From an uncultured Bacteroides sp. (lineage in GTDB: Bacteria > Bacteroidota > Bacteroidia > Bacteroidales > Bacteroidaceae): a stretch of 59,226 bases of DNA. Below the pieces are notes generated by a model. It did no database searches. It worked only from the letters and a program-made list of their open reading frames with translations, and was not told where the DNA came from. Positions 50,118 through 58,651 of this stretch are shown piece by piece (within the stretch, counting starts at the first letter, position 1; the number at the start of each line of letters is the position of its first letter). The stretch spans positions 1 through 59,226 of the forward strand of contig NZ_CALDPF010000040.1 in assembly GCF_937912035.1 (NCBI RefSeq), given 5' to 3'. A program made the position numbers and the translations under genes.

Positions 50118-52658
50118 ATGCAAGAACAAGACAGAATTATAAAAATTAACATCGAAGAGGAAATGAAGTCGTCGTACATCGATTACTCTATGTCGGTAAT
50201 CGTGGCGCGCGCCCTCCCTGATGTAAGAGATGGTTTCAAACCTGTACATCGCCGTATTCTCTACGGAATGATGAAAGCGGGTAATATCTCTTCCAGACCT
50301 TATAGAAAATCGGCAAAAACAGTAGGTGATGTTTTGGGTAATTACCACCCTCATGGTGACTCTTCAGTGTACGGAGCATTGGTTCGTATGGCACAGGATT
50401 GGGCCATGAGATATCCACTGGTTGATGGACAAGGAAACTTTGGTTCTATAGACGGTGACAGTCCTGCGGCAATGCGTTATACAGAGGCCAGATTGAAGAA
50501 AATTGGCGAAGATATGATGCAGGACATTGAAAAGGAAACGGTAGATTATCAGAATACATACGATGATTCGGATGTAGAACCTACAGTGCTGCCAACACGT
50601 GTCCCTAACTTGCTGGTGAATGGAGCATCTGGTATTGCTGTTGGTATGGCTACCAATATGGCTCCACATAATTTGGCTGAAGTTATTGATGGTTGTATCG
50701 CATATATTGATAATAATGATATTGATGTAGATGGTCTGATGCAATATGTCAAGGCTCCTGATTTCCCTACAGGCGGTTATATATATGGTGTAAGTGGAGT
50801 AAGAGACGCTTATCAGACAGGTCGTGGACGTGTAGTGATGCGTGCGAAGACTGAAATCGAAACTCACACCAATCATGACAAGATTATCGTAAACGAAATC
50901 CCTTATAACGTAAACAAGAAAGAACTTATCGAGCATATCGCATCACTTGTAAACGAGAAGAAGATTGAGGGTATATCATACGTGAACGATGAGTCTGACC
51001 GTGATGGTATGCGTATAGTTATAGACGTGAAACGTGATGCCAATGCAAGTGTAGTTTTGAACAAACTGTTTAAGATGACTGCTCTTCAGTCTTCTTTCGG
51101 TGTGAACAATATTGCTCTTGTCAAGGGACGTCCTCGTCTTCTTAATCTTAAAGACCTGATAAGACTGTTCGTTGAACACAGACACGAGGTGGTTATCCGC
51201 CGTACACAATACGATTTGCGTAAGGCGCAGGAACGTGCACATATTCTTGAAGGACTTATCATCGCTTCGGACAATATTGATGAGGTTATCAGAATAATAC
51301 GTGCGGCAAAAACTCCTAACGAGGCTGTAACTAACTTGATGACTCGTTTTGAACTCAGCGAAATTCAGGCTCGCGCTATCGTAGAAATGCGTCTTCGTCA
51401 GTTGACCGGACTTTTGCAGGAACAGCTTCATGCCGAATATGAAGAGATAATGAAGCAGATTGCTTATTATCAGGAAATCCTTTCAAACGATGAACTTTGT
51501 ATGAAAGTCATCAAGGACGAATTGATAGAAGTTAAGGAAAAGTACGGTGACAAGCGTCGTTCAGAAATAGTTTATGCTTCGGAAGAATTCAATCCGGAAG
51601 ATTTCTATGCTGACGAACAGATGGTAATCACTATATCTCATCTGGGATATATCAAACGTACTCCATTGGCTGACTTCCATGCTCAGAACAGAGGCGGTGT
51701 AGGCTCTAAGGGTAGTGAAACACGTGACGAGGACTTCATCGAACATATCTATCCGGCTACAATGCACAATACTATGCTGTTCTTTACACAGAAAGGTAAG
51801 TGCTACTGGCTTAAGGTTTATGAAATTCCTGAAGGAAACAAGACATCAAAGGGACGTGCCATCCAGAATCTTTTGAATATAGATGCTGATGATGCAGTAA
51901 CAGCTTATTTGCGTGTCAAGAACCTTAATGACAAGGAATTCATCAACAGCCATTACGTATTGTTCTGCACTAAGCAGGGTGTAATCAAGAAAACACTTCT
52001 TGAACAGTACTCACGTCCACGTCAGAACGGTGTAAATGCTATTACTATCCGTGAAGACGACAGAGTGATAGAAGTACGTATGACTAACGGCAATAATGAA
52101 ATTGTTATAGCCAACCGCAACGGACGTGCTATACGTTTCCACGAGAGTGCTGTACGCGAAATGGGACGTACTGCTACCGGTGTACGTGGTATTACTCTTG
52201 ATGAGGACGGAAAGGATGAAGTTATAGGAATGATTTGCATTAAGGACCCTGAAAAGGAAACTATCATGGTGGTTTCTGAAAACGGTTATGGTAAACGTTC
52301 TGACATTGAGGATTACCGCAAGACAAACCGTGGTGGTAAGGGTGTCAAGACATTGAACATTACCGAGAAAACCGGCTCACTTGTTGCAATCAAATCTGTG
52401 ACTGATGAAAATGACCTGATGATTATAAACAAATCGGGTATAACAATCCGTGTGAAGGTTTCAGATTTCCGTATTATGGGACGTGCTACTCAGGGCGTAA
52501 AACTTATAGACCTTGAAAAACGTAATGACAGTATCGGTTCTGTATGTAAGGTTACATCTCAGGCTGAGGAAGAGGCTGTCGAGGGTAGTGCTTCACAGGA
52601 AGGTGAAATGGATAATAATACAAATGAACCCCAAGAAGATAATAATCAAAACAATTGA
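50118..52658 (+). CDS. gyrA: DNA gyrase subunit A
   Basis: An 846-residue type II topoisomerase subunit. The catalytic tyrosine is Y121 (AAMRYTEARL). The quinolone region reads HPHGDSSVYGALVR with S82 at the main resistance site in wild-type form. The coiled-coil and DNA gate follow, then the C-terminal beta-pinwheel with NRGGKGVKT as the GyrA-box equivalent. The tail beyond residue 820 is acidic and Asn-rich. The exported TPR gene follows after 21 bp and may be co-transcribed. Confidence 0.96.
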   Translation: MQEQDRIIKINIEEEMKSSYIDYSMSVIVARALPDVRDGFKPVHRRILYGMMKAGNISSRPYRKSAKTVGDVLGNYHPHGDSSVYGALVRMAQDWAMRYPLVDGQGNFGSIDGDSPAAMRYTEARLKKIGEDMMQDIEKETVDYQNTYDDSDVEPTVLPTRVPNLLVNGASGIAVGMATNMAPHNLAEVIDGCIAYIDNNDIDVDGLMQYVKAPDFPTGGYIYGVSGVRDAYQTGRGRVVMRAKTEIETHTNHDKIIVNEIPYNVNKKELIEHIASLVNEKKIEGISYVNDESDRDGMRIVIDVKRDANASVVLNKLFKMTALQSSFGVNNIALVKGRPRLLNLKDLIRLFVEHRHEVVIRRTQYDLRKAQERAHILEGLIIASDNIDEVIRIIRAAKTPNEAVTNLMTRFELSEIQARAIVEMRLRQLTGLLQEQLHAEYEEIMKQIAYYQEILSNDELCMKVIKDELIEVKEKYGDKRRSEIVYASEEFNPEDFYADEQMVITISHLGYIKRTPLADFHAQNRGGVGSKGSETRDEDFIEHIYPATMHNTMLFFTQKGKCYWLKVYEIPEGNKTSKGRAIQNLLNIDADDAVTAYLRVKNLNDKEFINSHYVLFCTKQGVIKKTLLEQYSRPRQNGVNAITIREDDRVIEVRMTNGNNEIVIANRNGRAIRFHESAVREMGRTATGVRGITLDEDGKDEVIGMICIKDPEKETIMVVSENGYGKRSDIEDYRKTNRGGKGVKTLNITEKTGSLVAIKSVTDENDLMIINKSGITIRVKVSDFRIMGRATQGVKLIDLEKRNDSIGSVCKVTSQAEEEAVEGSASQEGEMDNNTNEPQEDNNQNN

Positions 52659-52679
52659 CTTACTAAAATTTAAAACATT

Positions 52680-53897
52680 ATGAAAAAAGTATTACTAACT
52701 GCTGCTGTGTTGTTTACTACATGCGCAGTATCAGCACAGACTAGTGTTGTTAAAGAAGCAAAGTCGGCTAAGAGTGATCCTGTAAAGGCTGCTCAGATCA
52801 TTGAACCAGCATTGAGTGATCCAACAACTGCTAACGATCCTGAAACATGGAAGCTTGCCGGAGATTTTCAGAAATCAATTTATGATGATGAAAATATGAA
52901 ACTTTACCTTCCAGGAGGAAAAGCTGATACTACAAAGTTGTATAACAGCTTGGCTAAAATGTTCGAATATTACATGAAATGTGATGAGGTAGAGCAGGCT
53001 AAGGTTGCAAGCGGTGAACTGAAGAAACCAAAACTGAGAAAGAAATTGGCTAAGACATTGGTTGCTGTACGTCCTAACTTGACAAATGCAGGTTCTGATG
53101 CATATAATACAGGTAAGTATGATGCAGCTTTGAAGTTCTTCGGACTTTATTGCGATGCTGTAACTGCACCTATATTCTCAGAAACTGAAGAAGTTAAGAA
53201 CGATACACTTGTTCCTCTTATTGCAAACTATGCTACATTGGCAGCAAATTCATTGAAAAACAATGAAGCTGTTATCAAGTATGCAGAAATGGGTAAGAAC
53301 CACAAGGAAGAAGGTTATAGAGCTTTGATGTGTCTTGCAGAAGTTTACAAGTCAGATGAGGCTAAAGATTCTGTAAAATGGCTTGCTACTATTAAGGAAG
53401 GTGTAGAAAAATTCCCTACTCAGGAATATTTCGTTGGTAACCTTATGGATAACTATATTCAGAAAGGTCAGGTAAAAGAAGCTTTGGCTGAAATTGACGG
53501 TATCATCGCTAATAACCCTTCTGCATATTTCATGTATGTAAAAGGTGTTCTTCAGTATGAAAACAAAGATTACGAAGGAGCATTGGTTACATTGCAGAAG
53601 ATTGTTGACAAGAACGACGGTTTCGTAGCTGAAGCATATTCTAAAATGGGTGACTGCTACTTCTTCCCAGGTCAGGATGTAGAAGAAGCTAACTCTAAGT
53701 TGGCTATGGACGATCCTAAATATGCTGAAGGCGAAGCTAAGATTAAAGATCTTTATGCAAAGGCATTGCCTTACTATGAAAAGGCAAAAGAATTGGCTCC
53801 TGATAACAAGGCTTTGTGGGGTCAGTATATGTTGAGAATCTACTGGAAGCTTAACAGAGCTGAGTATGAATCTCTTGAAAAAGAACTTGGATATTAA
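52680..53897 (+). CDS. Exported TPR-repeat protein
   Basis: A 405-residue protein with a signal peptide ending VSA-QT. The rest is helical with TPR-like repeats, for example ALAEIDGIIANNPSAYFMYVKGVLQYENKDYEGALVTLQ and the C-terminal ALPYYEKAKELAPDNKALWGQYM. TPR proteins of this type act as periplasmic scaffolds. No catalytic part is seen and the partner is unknown. It lies downstream of gyrA and ends at a strong terminator. Confidence 0.8.
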   Translation: MKKVLLTAAVLFTTCAVSAQTSVVKEAKSAKSDPVKAAQIIEPALSDPTTANDPETWKLAGDFQKSIYDDENMKLYLPGGKADTTKLYNSLAKMFEYYMKCDEVEQAKVASGELKKPKLRKKLAKTLVAVRPNLTNAGSDAYNTGKYDAALKFFGLYCDAVTAPIFSETEEVKNDTLVPLIANYATLAANSLKNNEAVIKYAEMGKNHKEEGYRALMCLAEVYKSDEAKDSVKWLATIKEGVEKFPTQEYFVGNLMDNYIQKGQVKEALAEIDGIIANNPSAYFMYVKGVLQYENKDYEGALVTLQKIVDKNDGFVAEAYSKMGDCYFFPGQDVEEANSKLAMDDPKYAEGEAKIKDLYAKALPYYEKAKELAPDNKALWGQYMLRIYWKLNRAEYESLEKELGY

Positions 53898-53913
53898 TCT
53901 TATAGTTTGATAA

Positions 53914-53958
53914 AAATAAAAAATCCTGATCTGTATTTCAGATCAGGATTTTTTATTT
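53914..53958. terminator. Bidirectional terminator between TPR gene and TonB receptor
   Basis: A perfect 20-bp inverted repeat (53914-53933 and 53939-53958, core ATCCTGATCTG) with a 5-base loop. It overlaps the last base of the receptor stop codon and serves both convergent genes. Confidence 0.93.
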
Positions 53959-56564
53959 TAGAACTTGAAACTGATACTTCCGTATGGCAGACAGTTTTTT
54001 GACAGATGAACCGAATAGAAGTCTACTATATCTTCTTCGGGAGGATTTCCAAGCAGATTGTAAAGACCGCATCTTACAAGCAGTAACTTGTCACCGAAAT
54101 CTTTCTTGAATGTATATCCTACGTCAATTCTGTAGTTGAATTCTCCACGTTTTTGTCTGAATCCAATCTCTTTGTCGCTTTCAAACCAGTTGTCGGATGT
54201 CTTGATTCTTCCCGATTTTGTTATACAACCTACCGACAGGCTTGACGACTTGCTTATCTTGTATGACAAGGCTCCGGCTCCATAATGTGGCATATCATAC
54301 AAAGAAGGAAGTTTGCCCAGACTCTTGTATTCATCGAACCATTCCCGGCTTCGTGAATAAGTATATGACAGTTGCATAGTCCATTTTCTGTACATATAGT
54401 AGAGGAACATTTTAATTCCGTAACTGTCTCCCTTACCCACCATTATATAGTTGTTCCAGTTATCGTTTTCTACTATTGCATCCGGTTTCAGGGCTACGAT
54501 ATTCCGTCTTGTTTTATAATATGCCGATGTCTCTAATTTTCCTCTGTCGCTGTCGAAATTCTTTTTCCAGCCAATCTCATAATGTTCCGATGAACGCGGC
54601 TTGAATCCTTCAATGCTCGGCATTCTGAAATCTGTCGGTAGAGAAATACCATTGAAACTGATGTAATGATAGAACTGCTCCATTTTAGAGAAATTCAGGT
54701 ATATCAGGTCATTCTTGCCAGGTGTGAAGTTCAATGCAAAGCGAGGCTGTATGCTGTAATAATCTCGGAAGTTTACAGGATTGTATGCAATGAAATGTAC
54801 TCCTACACGTGTTGTAAGATTATTCGTCACTCTGATATAATTGTCGTAGTACAGAGAATACTGGTTAATTGCCTCATTCTGCTTCTTGATGTTCTTGCCG
54901 AAAGCTGTCATCTCATACATCTCGTGCGAATACTTGAATCCCCAACGGGTAGAGTAAATGTTTTCCGGACTGTAAGTAAATTCAGTATTGAAATTTATTG
55001 TCTTTATTCCGTTACTTATTTCATTGTTTCCTGTATTATTTTCAGTTTCATGAGGTGAAGTCTCATTATTCCAATCGTCATTCCAATTGTCCTCCCAACC
55101 GCTGTCAGGGTCCATATCATCTTCAAAGTCGTCACCCAAACCAAAACCCAGTACATCGGCGTTTGCACGGCTCATGTGTGAGGAATAGTAAGCGGAGGTA
55201 GTATTACCAAGTTTTCCCCACATTCCGTTATAAGTGGCCTTGTATATCTGGTTGTTCCATTTCACTACAGGTATGGCTTCTTCTGTGTATAGTGGAAATC
55301 TGAACTCATCGAATGTATTATATGCAAAGAACTTTAAGGAACTGTTTCCCGACATATAGTATGACAGTTTTGCCGTATAGTCGAACGAGTAGTGGTTCAG
55401 TCTGTTTTCCTCCGATAAAAGTTCGTCGAAGAAATCCATCCAGCTTCTTCTTACACTCACCAGATACGACAGCTTGTTTTTTATTATTGGCCCTTCCAGT
55501 GTAAGTGATGCGGCAGGCATGTCGATAGAGAAAGTACGTGTATGCCTGTTCTTGTTTCCGTCTTTAAGATTGAATTCCGTAACCGATGAAAGTCCGCCTT
55601 CCAGACGGGTAGGGAAGAAGCCCTTGTGGAAGACAATATTCTTTATCACGTCGCCATTGAACTGTGGAAGCAGAGCGTTAATATGCCCCGGATGAAACAC
55701 GGGAACCCCGTCAAGAAGTATTATGTTCTCGTCATAACTGCCGCCATCTACCATAAAGTTGTTTCCCGTAGGAGTGCCTGTTACCCCGGGCAGAATCCAT
55801 ATTTGAGAAAACAGGTCGTTGCCGCTGAATGACAGCATCCCTGATGGAGTTATCTCTGCCAGCTCAGCATCATTTCTGATAGACCTGACAGTAACTTCGT
55901 CAACCTCGAACAGAGCCGGTTTGAGATTCATGTCCAGTCTTTTTCTGCTATACAGATGCAGAGGTGTAGAGAATTTCTCATATCCCATATAGCTTATTTC
56001 AATGGTATATTCCCCTTCTGTAAGGTTCAGACGGTAGTTGCCGTTCTCGTCGCTTGTCGAGTAAAGCTTCTTGCCCTCCGGATCTGACGCCATAATGATT
56101 GCTCCGTACAGTTTTTCGGATGTTGATTCGTCGGCTATCGTTCCGCTTACAGAAAATTCCCTTTTGGCATCAATGCGTATCGCGATTTTCCTCCCGGGCA
56201 TTTCCGTTATGCTGTATCTGTAGTCTTTAAGAATAATCTCCAACAGTTGGGCTACAGACATTGTGGCAGACTGTCTCACTGTGCAGTTCTTTTCCATGTC
56301 TATAGCCTGGTTGAACGAAATCGATATTCCCTTTTGTTTCTCGATATAGCTGAACCATTGAAGCACAGAAGCCGATGAGGCTCTAACGAAGAGAACCTCA
56401 TCGGTCAGTTTATTTTTGTTTGATGAAAAAAAGTTTTCCTTGATATCTCCTGCCGCTGTGTCAGCCGCTGTTCCCGTCACAGACGTTTCCCTGTTTGGAA
56501 AAGCATCTCCGGCATGAGCCATTGCCGACAGCAGTAGCAGGACTTTCATTGATTGATGTATCAT
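53958..56564 (-). CDS. TonB-dependent outer-membrane receptor with STN signalling domain
   Basis: An 868-residue receptor. After the signal peptide come an STN (secretin/TonB short N-terminal) domain (about 55-132), a carboxypeptidase-regulatory-like beta domain (about 137-213), the plug (about 220-330, with LPGVTGTPTGNNFMVDGG) and the barrel, ending in aromatic SISFKF. The STN domain is the part that signals to FecR in FecA-type systems. An acidic insert rich in Asp, Asn and Trp (about 475-515) is likely an outer loop. No SusD gene follows, so it is not a standard SusCD glycan importer. The substrate is unknown. A start at codon 6 (56549) is also possible. Confidence 0.9.
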   Translation of the reverse strand: MIHQSMKVLLLLSAMAHAGDAFPNRETSVTGTAADTAAGDIKENFFSSNKNKLTDEVLFVRASSASVLQWFSYIEKQKGISISFNQAIDMEKNCTVRQSATMSVAQLLEIILKDYRYSITEMPGRKIAIRIDAKREFSVSGTIADESTSEKLYGAIIMASDPEGKKLYSTSDENGNYRLNLTEGEYTIEISYMGYEKFSTPLHLYSRKRLDMNLKPALFEVDEVTVRSIRNDAELAEITPSGMLSFSGNDLFSQIWILPGVTGTPTGNNFMVDGGSYDENIILLDGVPVFHPGHINALLPQFNGDVIKNIVFHKGFFPTRLEGGLSSVTEFNLKDGNKNRHTRTFSIDMPAASLTLEGPIIKNKLSYLVSVRRSWMDFFDELLSEENRLNHYSFDYTAKLSYYMSGNSSLKFFAYNTFDEFRFPLYTEEAIPVVKWNNQIYKATYNGMWGKLGNTTSAYYSSHMSRANADVLGFGLGDDFEDDMDPDSGWEDNWNDDWNNETSPHETENNTGNNEISNGIKTINFNTEFTYSPENIYSTRWGFKYSHEMYEMTAFGKNIKKQNEAINQYSLYYDNYIRVTNNLTTRVGVHFIAYNPVNFRDYYSIQPRFALNFTPGKNDLIYLNFSKMEQFYHYISFNGISLPTDFRMPSIEGFKPRSSEHYEIGWKKNFDSDRGKLETSAYYKTRRNIVALKPDAIVENDNWNNYIMVGKGDSYGIKMFLYYMYRKWTMQLSYTYSRSREWFDEYKSLGKLPSLYDMPHYGAGALSYKISKSSSLSVGCITKSGRIKTSDNWFESDKEIGFRQKRGEFNYRIDVGYTFKKDFGDKLLLVRCGLYNLLGNPPEEDIVDFYSVHLSKNCLPYGSISFKF

Positions 56565-56582
56565 CCGGCTATAAATGCTAGG

Positions 56583-57569
56583 TTAATATAATCGGTAATG
56601 CTTTCCGGCCTCCAGAATTTCGTATTTGCAGCTGCACAGGAAAGCCAGTTCTACTATTATTGACTCCGTATCGGCAGTGTCAATTCTGCTGGTTATCTTG
56701 TTATTCCGGAGTTCCTTGCTTACCTCAATTTTCACTCCCGTGGTCTGTTCTATCTTTTCCACCACTTCCATTATTCCAGCATTCTCGAACGACAGGACTT
56801 TAGGCTTCTCTTCGAACACCTCATACGGATTCTCTATCTTACCTGTCTTTAGAGTCTTGTTGTCAAGTTCGGCCTTCTGGTTGGCTTTGATTATAACCTT
56901 GCTGTTTTCCGATTCTACGCTTACCACACCGGTCTTTACATATACGCTTGAGCTTTCAGCTTTAGTAGCATCAACCAGAAACGATGTTCCCAGCACTTCC
57001 ACCATAAGGTTTTCTGACTGTACTCTGAAAGCCCTTCCGTGCATCTTCCTTACATTGAAGAAAGCCTTTCCATTTAGAGCTACCTCTCTTGCCGAGTTCA
57101 TACCTCCCGTTCTGTAGCTCACGTTTGCATTAGGATATAGAGTCACCGACGAACTGTCCGGCAGATAAATCATCATCTTTTCTGCAGTGTTGTTGGCAAA
57201 CAGCTGTTCTTTGTTGTTATCCCTGTTGCTCATAAAGAATGAGATTGATATTACCACTATTACAAGGACCGAAGCTGCTGCATAGAAAACCGACATGCCC
57301 AATGACTTCTTCTTGTTCTTGTTTATTGAGATACTCATTGCCGGTTTCTTTGCCGATGTCTTGTCTATATGCTCTTCTATTCTGGTCCATGCTTTTGTAG
57401 TTCCGAATTCGGGAGCCTTCTTTGGCGATATAAGTTTTACCAGCCTGTTGTATTCGTCGGCATGCGTAGCTATCCATTCCTGAATATCATTCTTTTCCGA
57501 GTCCGACATTACCTCGCCTGTGATATATTTAGCCAGTAATTCGTTGATATATTCTTCTGTATGTTTCAT
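56583..57569 (-). CDS. FecR-type anti-sigma factor
   Basis: A 328-residue single-pass membrane protein. A cytosolic N-terminal part (MKHTEEYINELLAKYITGE) is followed by one membrane segment (about 92-115) and the periplasmic FecR domain with VTLYPNANVSYR and GKAFFNVRK, then a DUF4974-like C-terminus ending in SIIVELAFLCSCKYEILE. It should hold the sigma factor until the receptor STN domain signals. The start at 57569 lies 2 bases after the sigma stop; a longer in-frame start overlaps the sigma gene and is rejected. Confidence 0.92.
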   Translation of the reverse strand: MKHTEEYINELLAKYITGEVMSDSEKNDIQEWIATHADEYNRLVKLISPKKAPEFGTTKAWTRIEEHIDKTSAKKPAMSISINKNKKKSLGMSVFYAAASVLVIVVISISFFMSNRDNNKEQLFANNTAEKMMIYLPDSSSVTLYPNANVSYRTGGMNSAREVALNGKAFFNVRKMHGRAFRVQSENLMVEVLGTSFLVDATKAESSSVYVKTGVVSVESENSKVIIKANQKAELDNKTLKTGKIENPYEVFEEKPKVLSFENAGIMEVVEKIEQTTGVKIEVSKELRNNKITSRIDTADTESIIVELAFLCSCKYEILEAGKHYRLY

Positions 57570-57571
57570 CT

Positions 57572-58135
57572 CTAAATGTTGTTTGAAATGATTGATATGA
57601 TTAATGTGATAATAACCGCGATAGTGAACGAACATGTGGCTGCAAATTCTCTGAGCAGTTTGATGGCTTTACCCATCTGATTTTCCACAGTCTTTTCCGA
57701 TAATGACAGCAACTCTGCAATTTCCTTGTATTTCATTCCTTTAAGCTTTGAAAGCAGGAAAATTTCCTTACATTTTGGCGGAAGTACAGCCAGAGCCTCC
57801 GATAAAAGTTCCTCAGGTGATTTCCTGTCAGTGTCCAGTGTATCCTCATCAGGAAGGTGTGCCCCGGCAGATGGAGCGTCTTCTATCGAAACCGTGTAAG
57901 AGCATTTTTTTCTGAGGAATGAGATACAGGCGTTTTTTACAGCTGTAGTGATGTATGCCGCAAATTCCTTATCCGGCAGGGCATCCTTGCCCTTGTCCCA
58001 TATATTTATGAACAGTTCCTGAACTATGTCTTCCGAATCGTCAGCATCGGAAACATATTCGTATGCTATGCTGCATAGCCTTGGGTAGTGTTCGTTAAAT
58101 CTGGACTTGAAGATTTCTTTTCTGTCGGTATTCAT
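57572..58135 (-). CDS. ECF-type RNA polymerase sigma factor
   Basis: A 187-residue ECF sigma of the FecI-like group. Region 2 is YVSDADDSEDIVQELFINIW and region 4 is CKEIFLLSKLKGMKYKEIAELLSLSEKTVENQ, a clear helix-turn-helix. The hydrophobic C-terminal tail (FTIAVIITLIISIIS) is unusual and might touch the membrane or FecR. It is the first gene of the sigma-FecR-receptor operon, expressed from a Bacteroides-type promoter. Confidence 0.92.
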   Translation of the reverse strand: MNTDRKEIFKSRFNEHYPRLCSIAYEYVSDADDSEDIVQELFINIWDKGKDALPDKEFAAYITTAVKNACISFLRKKCSYTVSIEDAPSAGAHLPDEDTLDTDRKSPEELLSEALAVLPPKCKEIFLLSKLKGMKYKEIAELLSLSEKTVENQMGKAIKLLREFAATCSFTIAVIITLIISIISNNI

Positions 58136-58195
58136 TATTCGTTTGATTAGTTTTTGTGGTTATTACTCAGGTACATATATTTGATAGCATTTTTA

Positions 58196-58226
58196 CAAAT
58201 ATACTGTTTTCGTACCTAAATAACAA
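58196..58226 (-). promoter_or_regulatory. Bacteroides-type promoter of the ECF sigma operon
   Basis: Minus strand TTG (58226-58224), 20 bp, TATATTTG (58203-58196). The start codon is about 60 bp downstream. Confidence 0.75.
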
Positions 58227-58352
58227 TTATTGGCATATATTTTATGTGATTCGCTATGTCGTTCTCTACGTTACATTGTAATGATATGATGTGTCTAAAC
58301 AGTGTCTCAGTCATTAATACGTTCATATTGACTTAAACGCGCTCATGATAAC

Positions 58353-58440
58353 TTCTCCACACGGCCGTGTGGAGTGCTTGACACGTTCGTGTGGAGATCT
58401 CGACACGCCCGTGTGGAGTACTCGACACGTTCGTGTGGAG
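58353..58440. repeat. 88-bp palindromic array C (4 x 22 bp, ACACG-NN-CGTGT)
   Basis: Four tandem 22-bp units (58353, 58375, 58397, 58419) of form CTCSACACG-NN-CGTGTGGAG, with all four right arms identical. Centres are GC, TT, CC and TT. It lies about 130 bp upstream of the sigma promoter and 150 bp below the terminator of the next gene. The rest of 58227-58589 holds nothing I recognise. Confidence 0.92.
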
Positions 58441-58589
58441 ATAAATGTTTCAGCTCGATATTTTCTAATTTGTATCATCATTTTATAAATAAATCAGGTA
58501 ATTAATACTTTTTTCCTTTGTTGCTTTCACTTCAATAACGCAGATTTATGTAAAAACCCCTATGTGGGAAGATAAAATAATAATGAGAA

Positions 58590-58621
58590 AAGGGTAGCAT
58601 TGAATCATCAAAGCTACCCTT
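58590..58621 (-). terminator. Terminator after the AAA-ATPase-like gene
   Basis: AAGGGTAGC (58590-58598) pairs with GCTACCCTT (58613-58621). The minus strand runs into TTTTC. Confidence 0.75.
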
Positions 58622-58651
58622 CAGTATAAATGTCAAAAATTATGTATAACG

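Noticed and set aside
50360..50380. Quinolone-resistance change in gyrA (Gly at the E. coli D87 position)
   Set aside because: I believe Gly here is the normal residue in Bacteroidetes GyrA, and the main site S82 is wild type.
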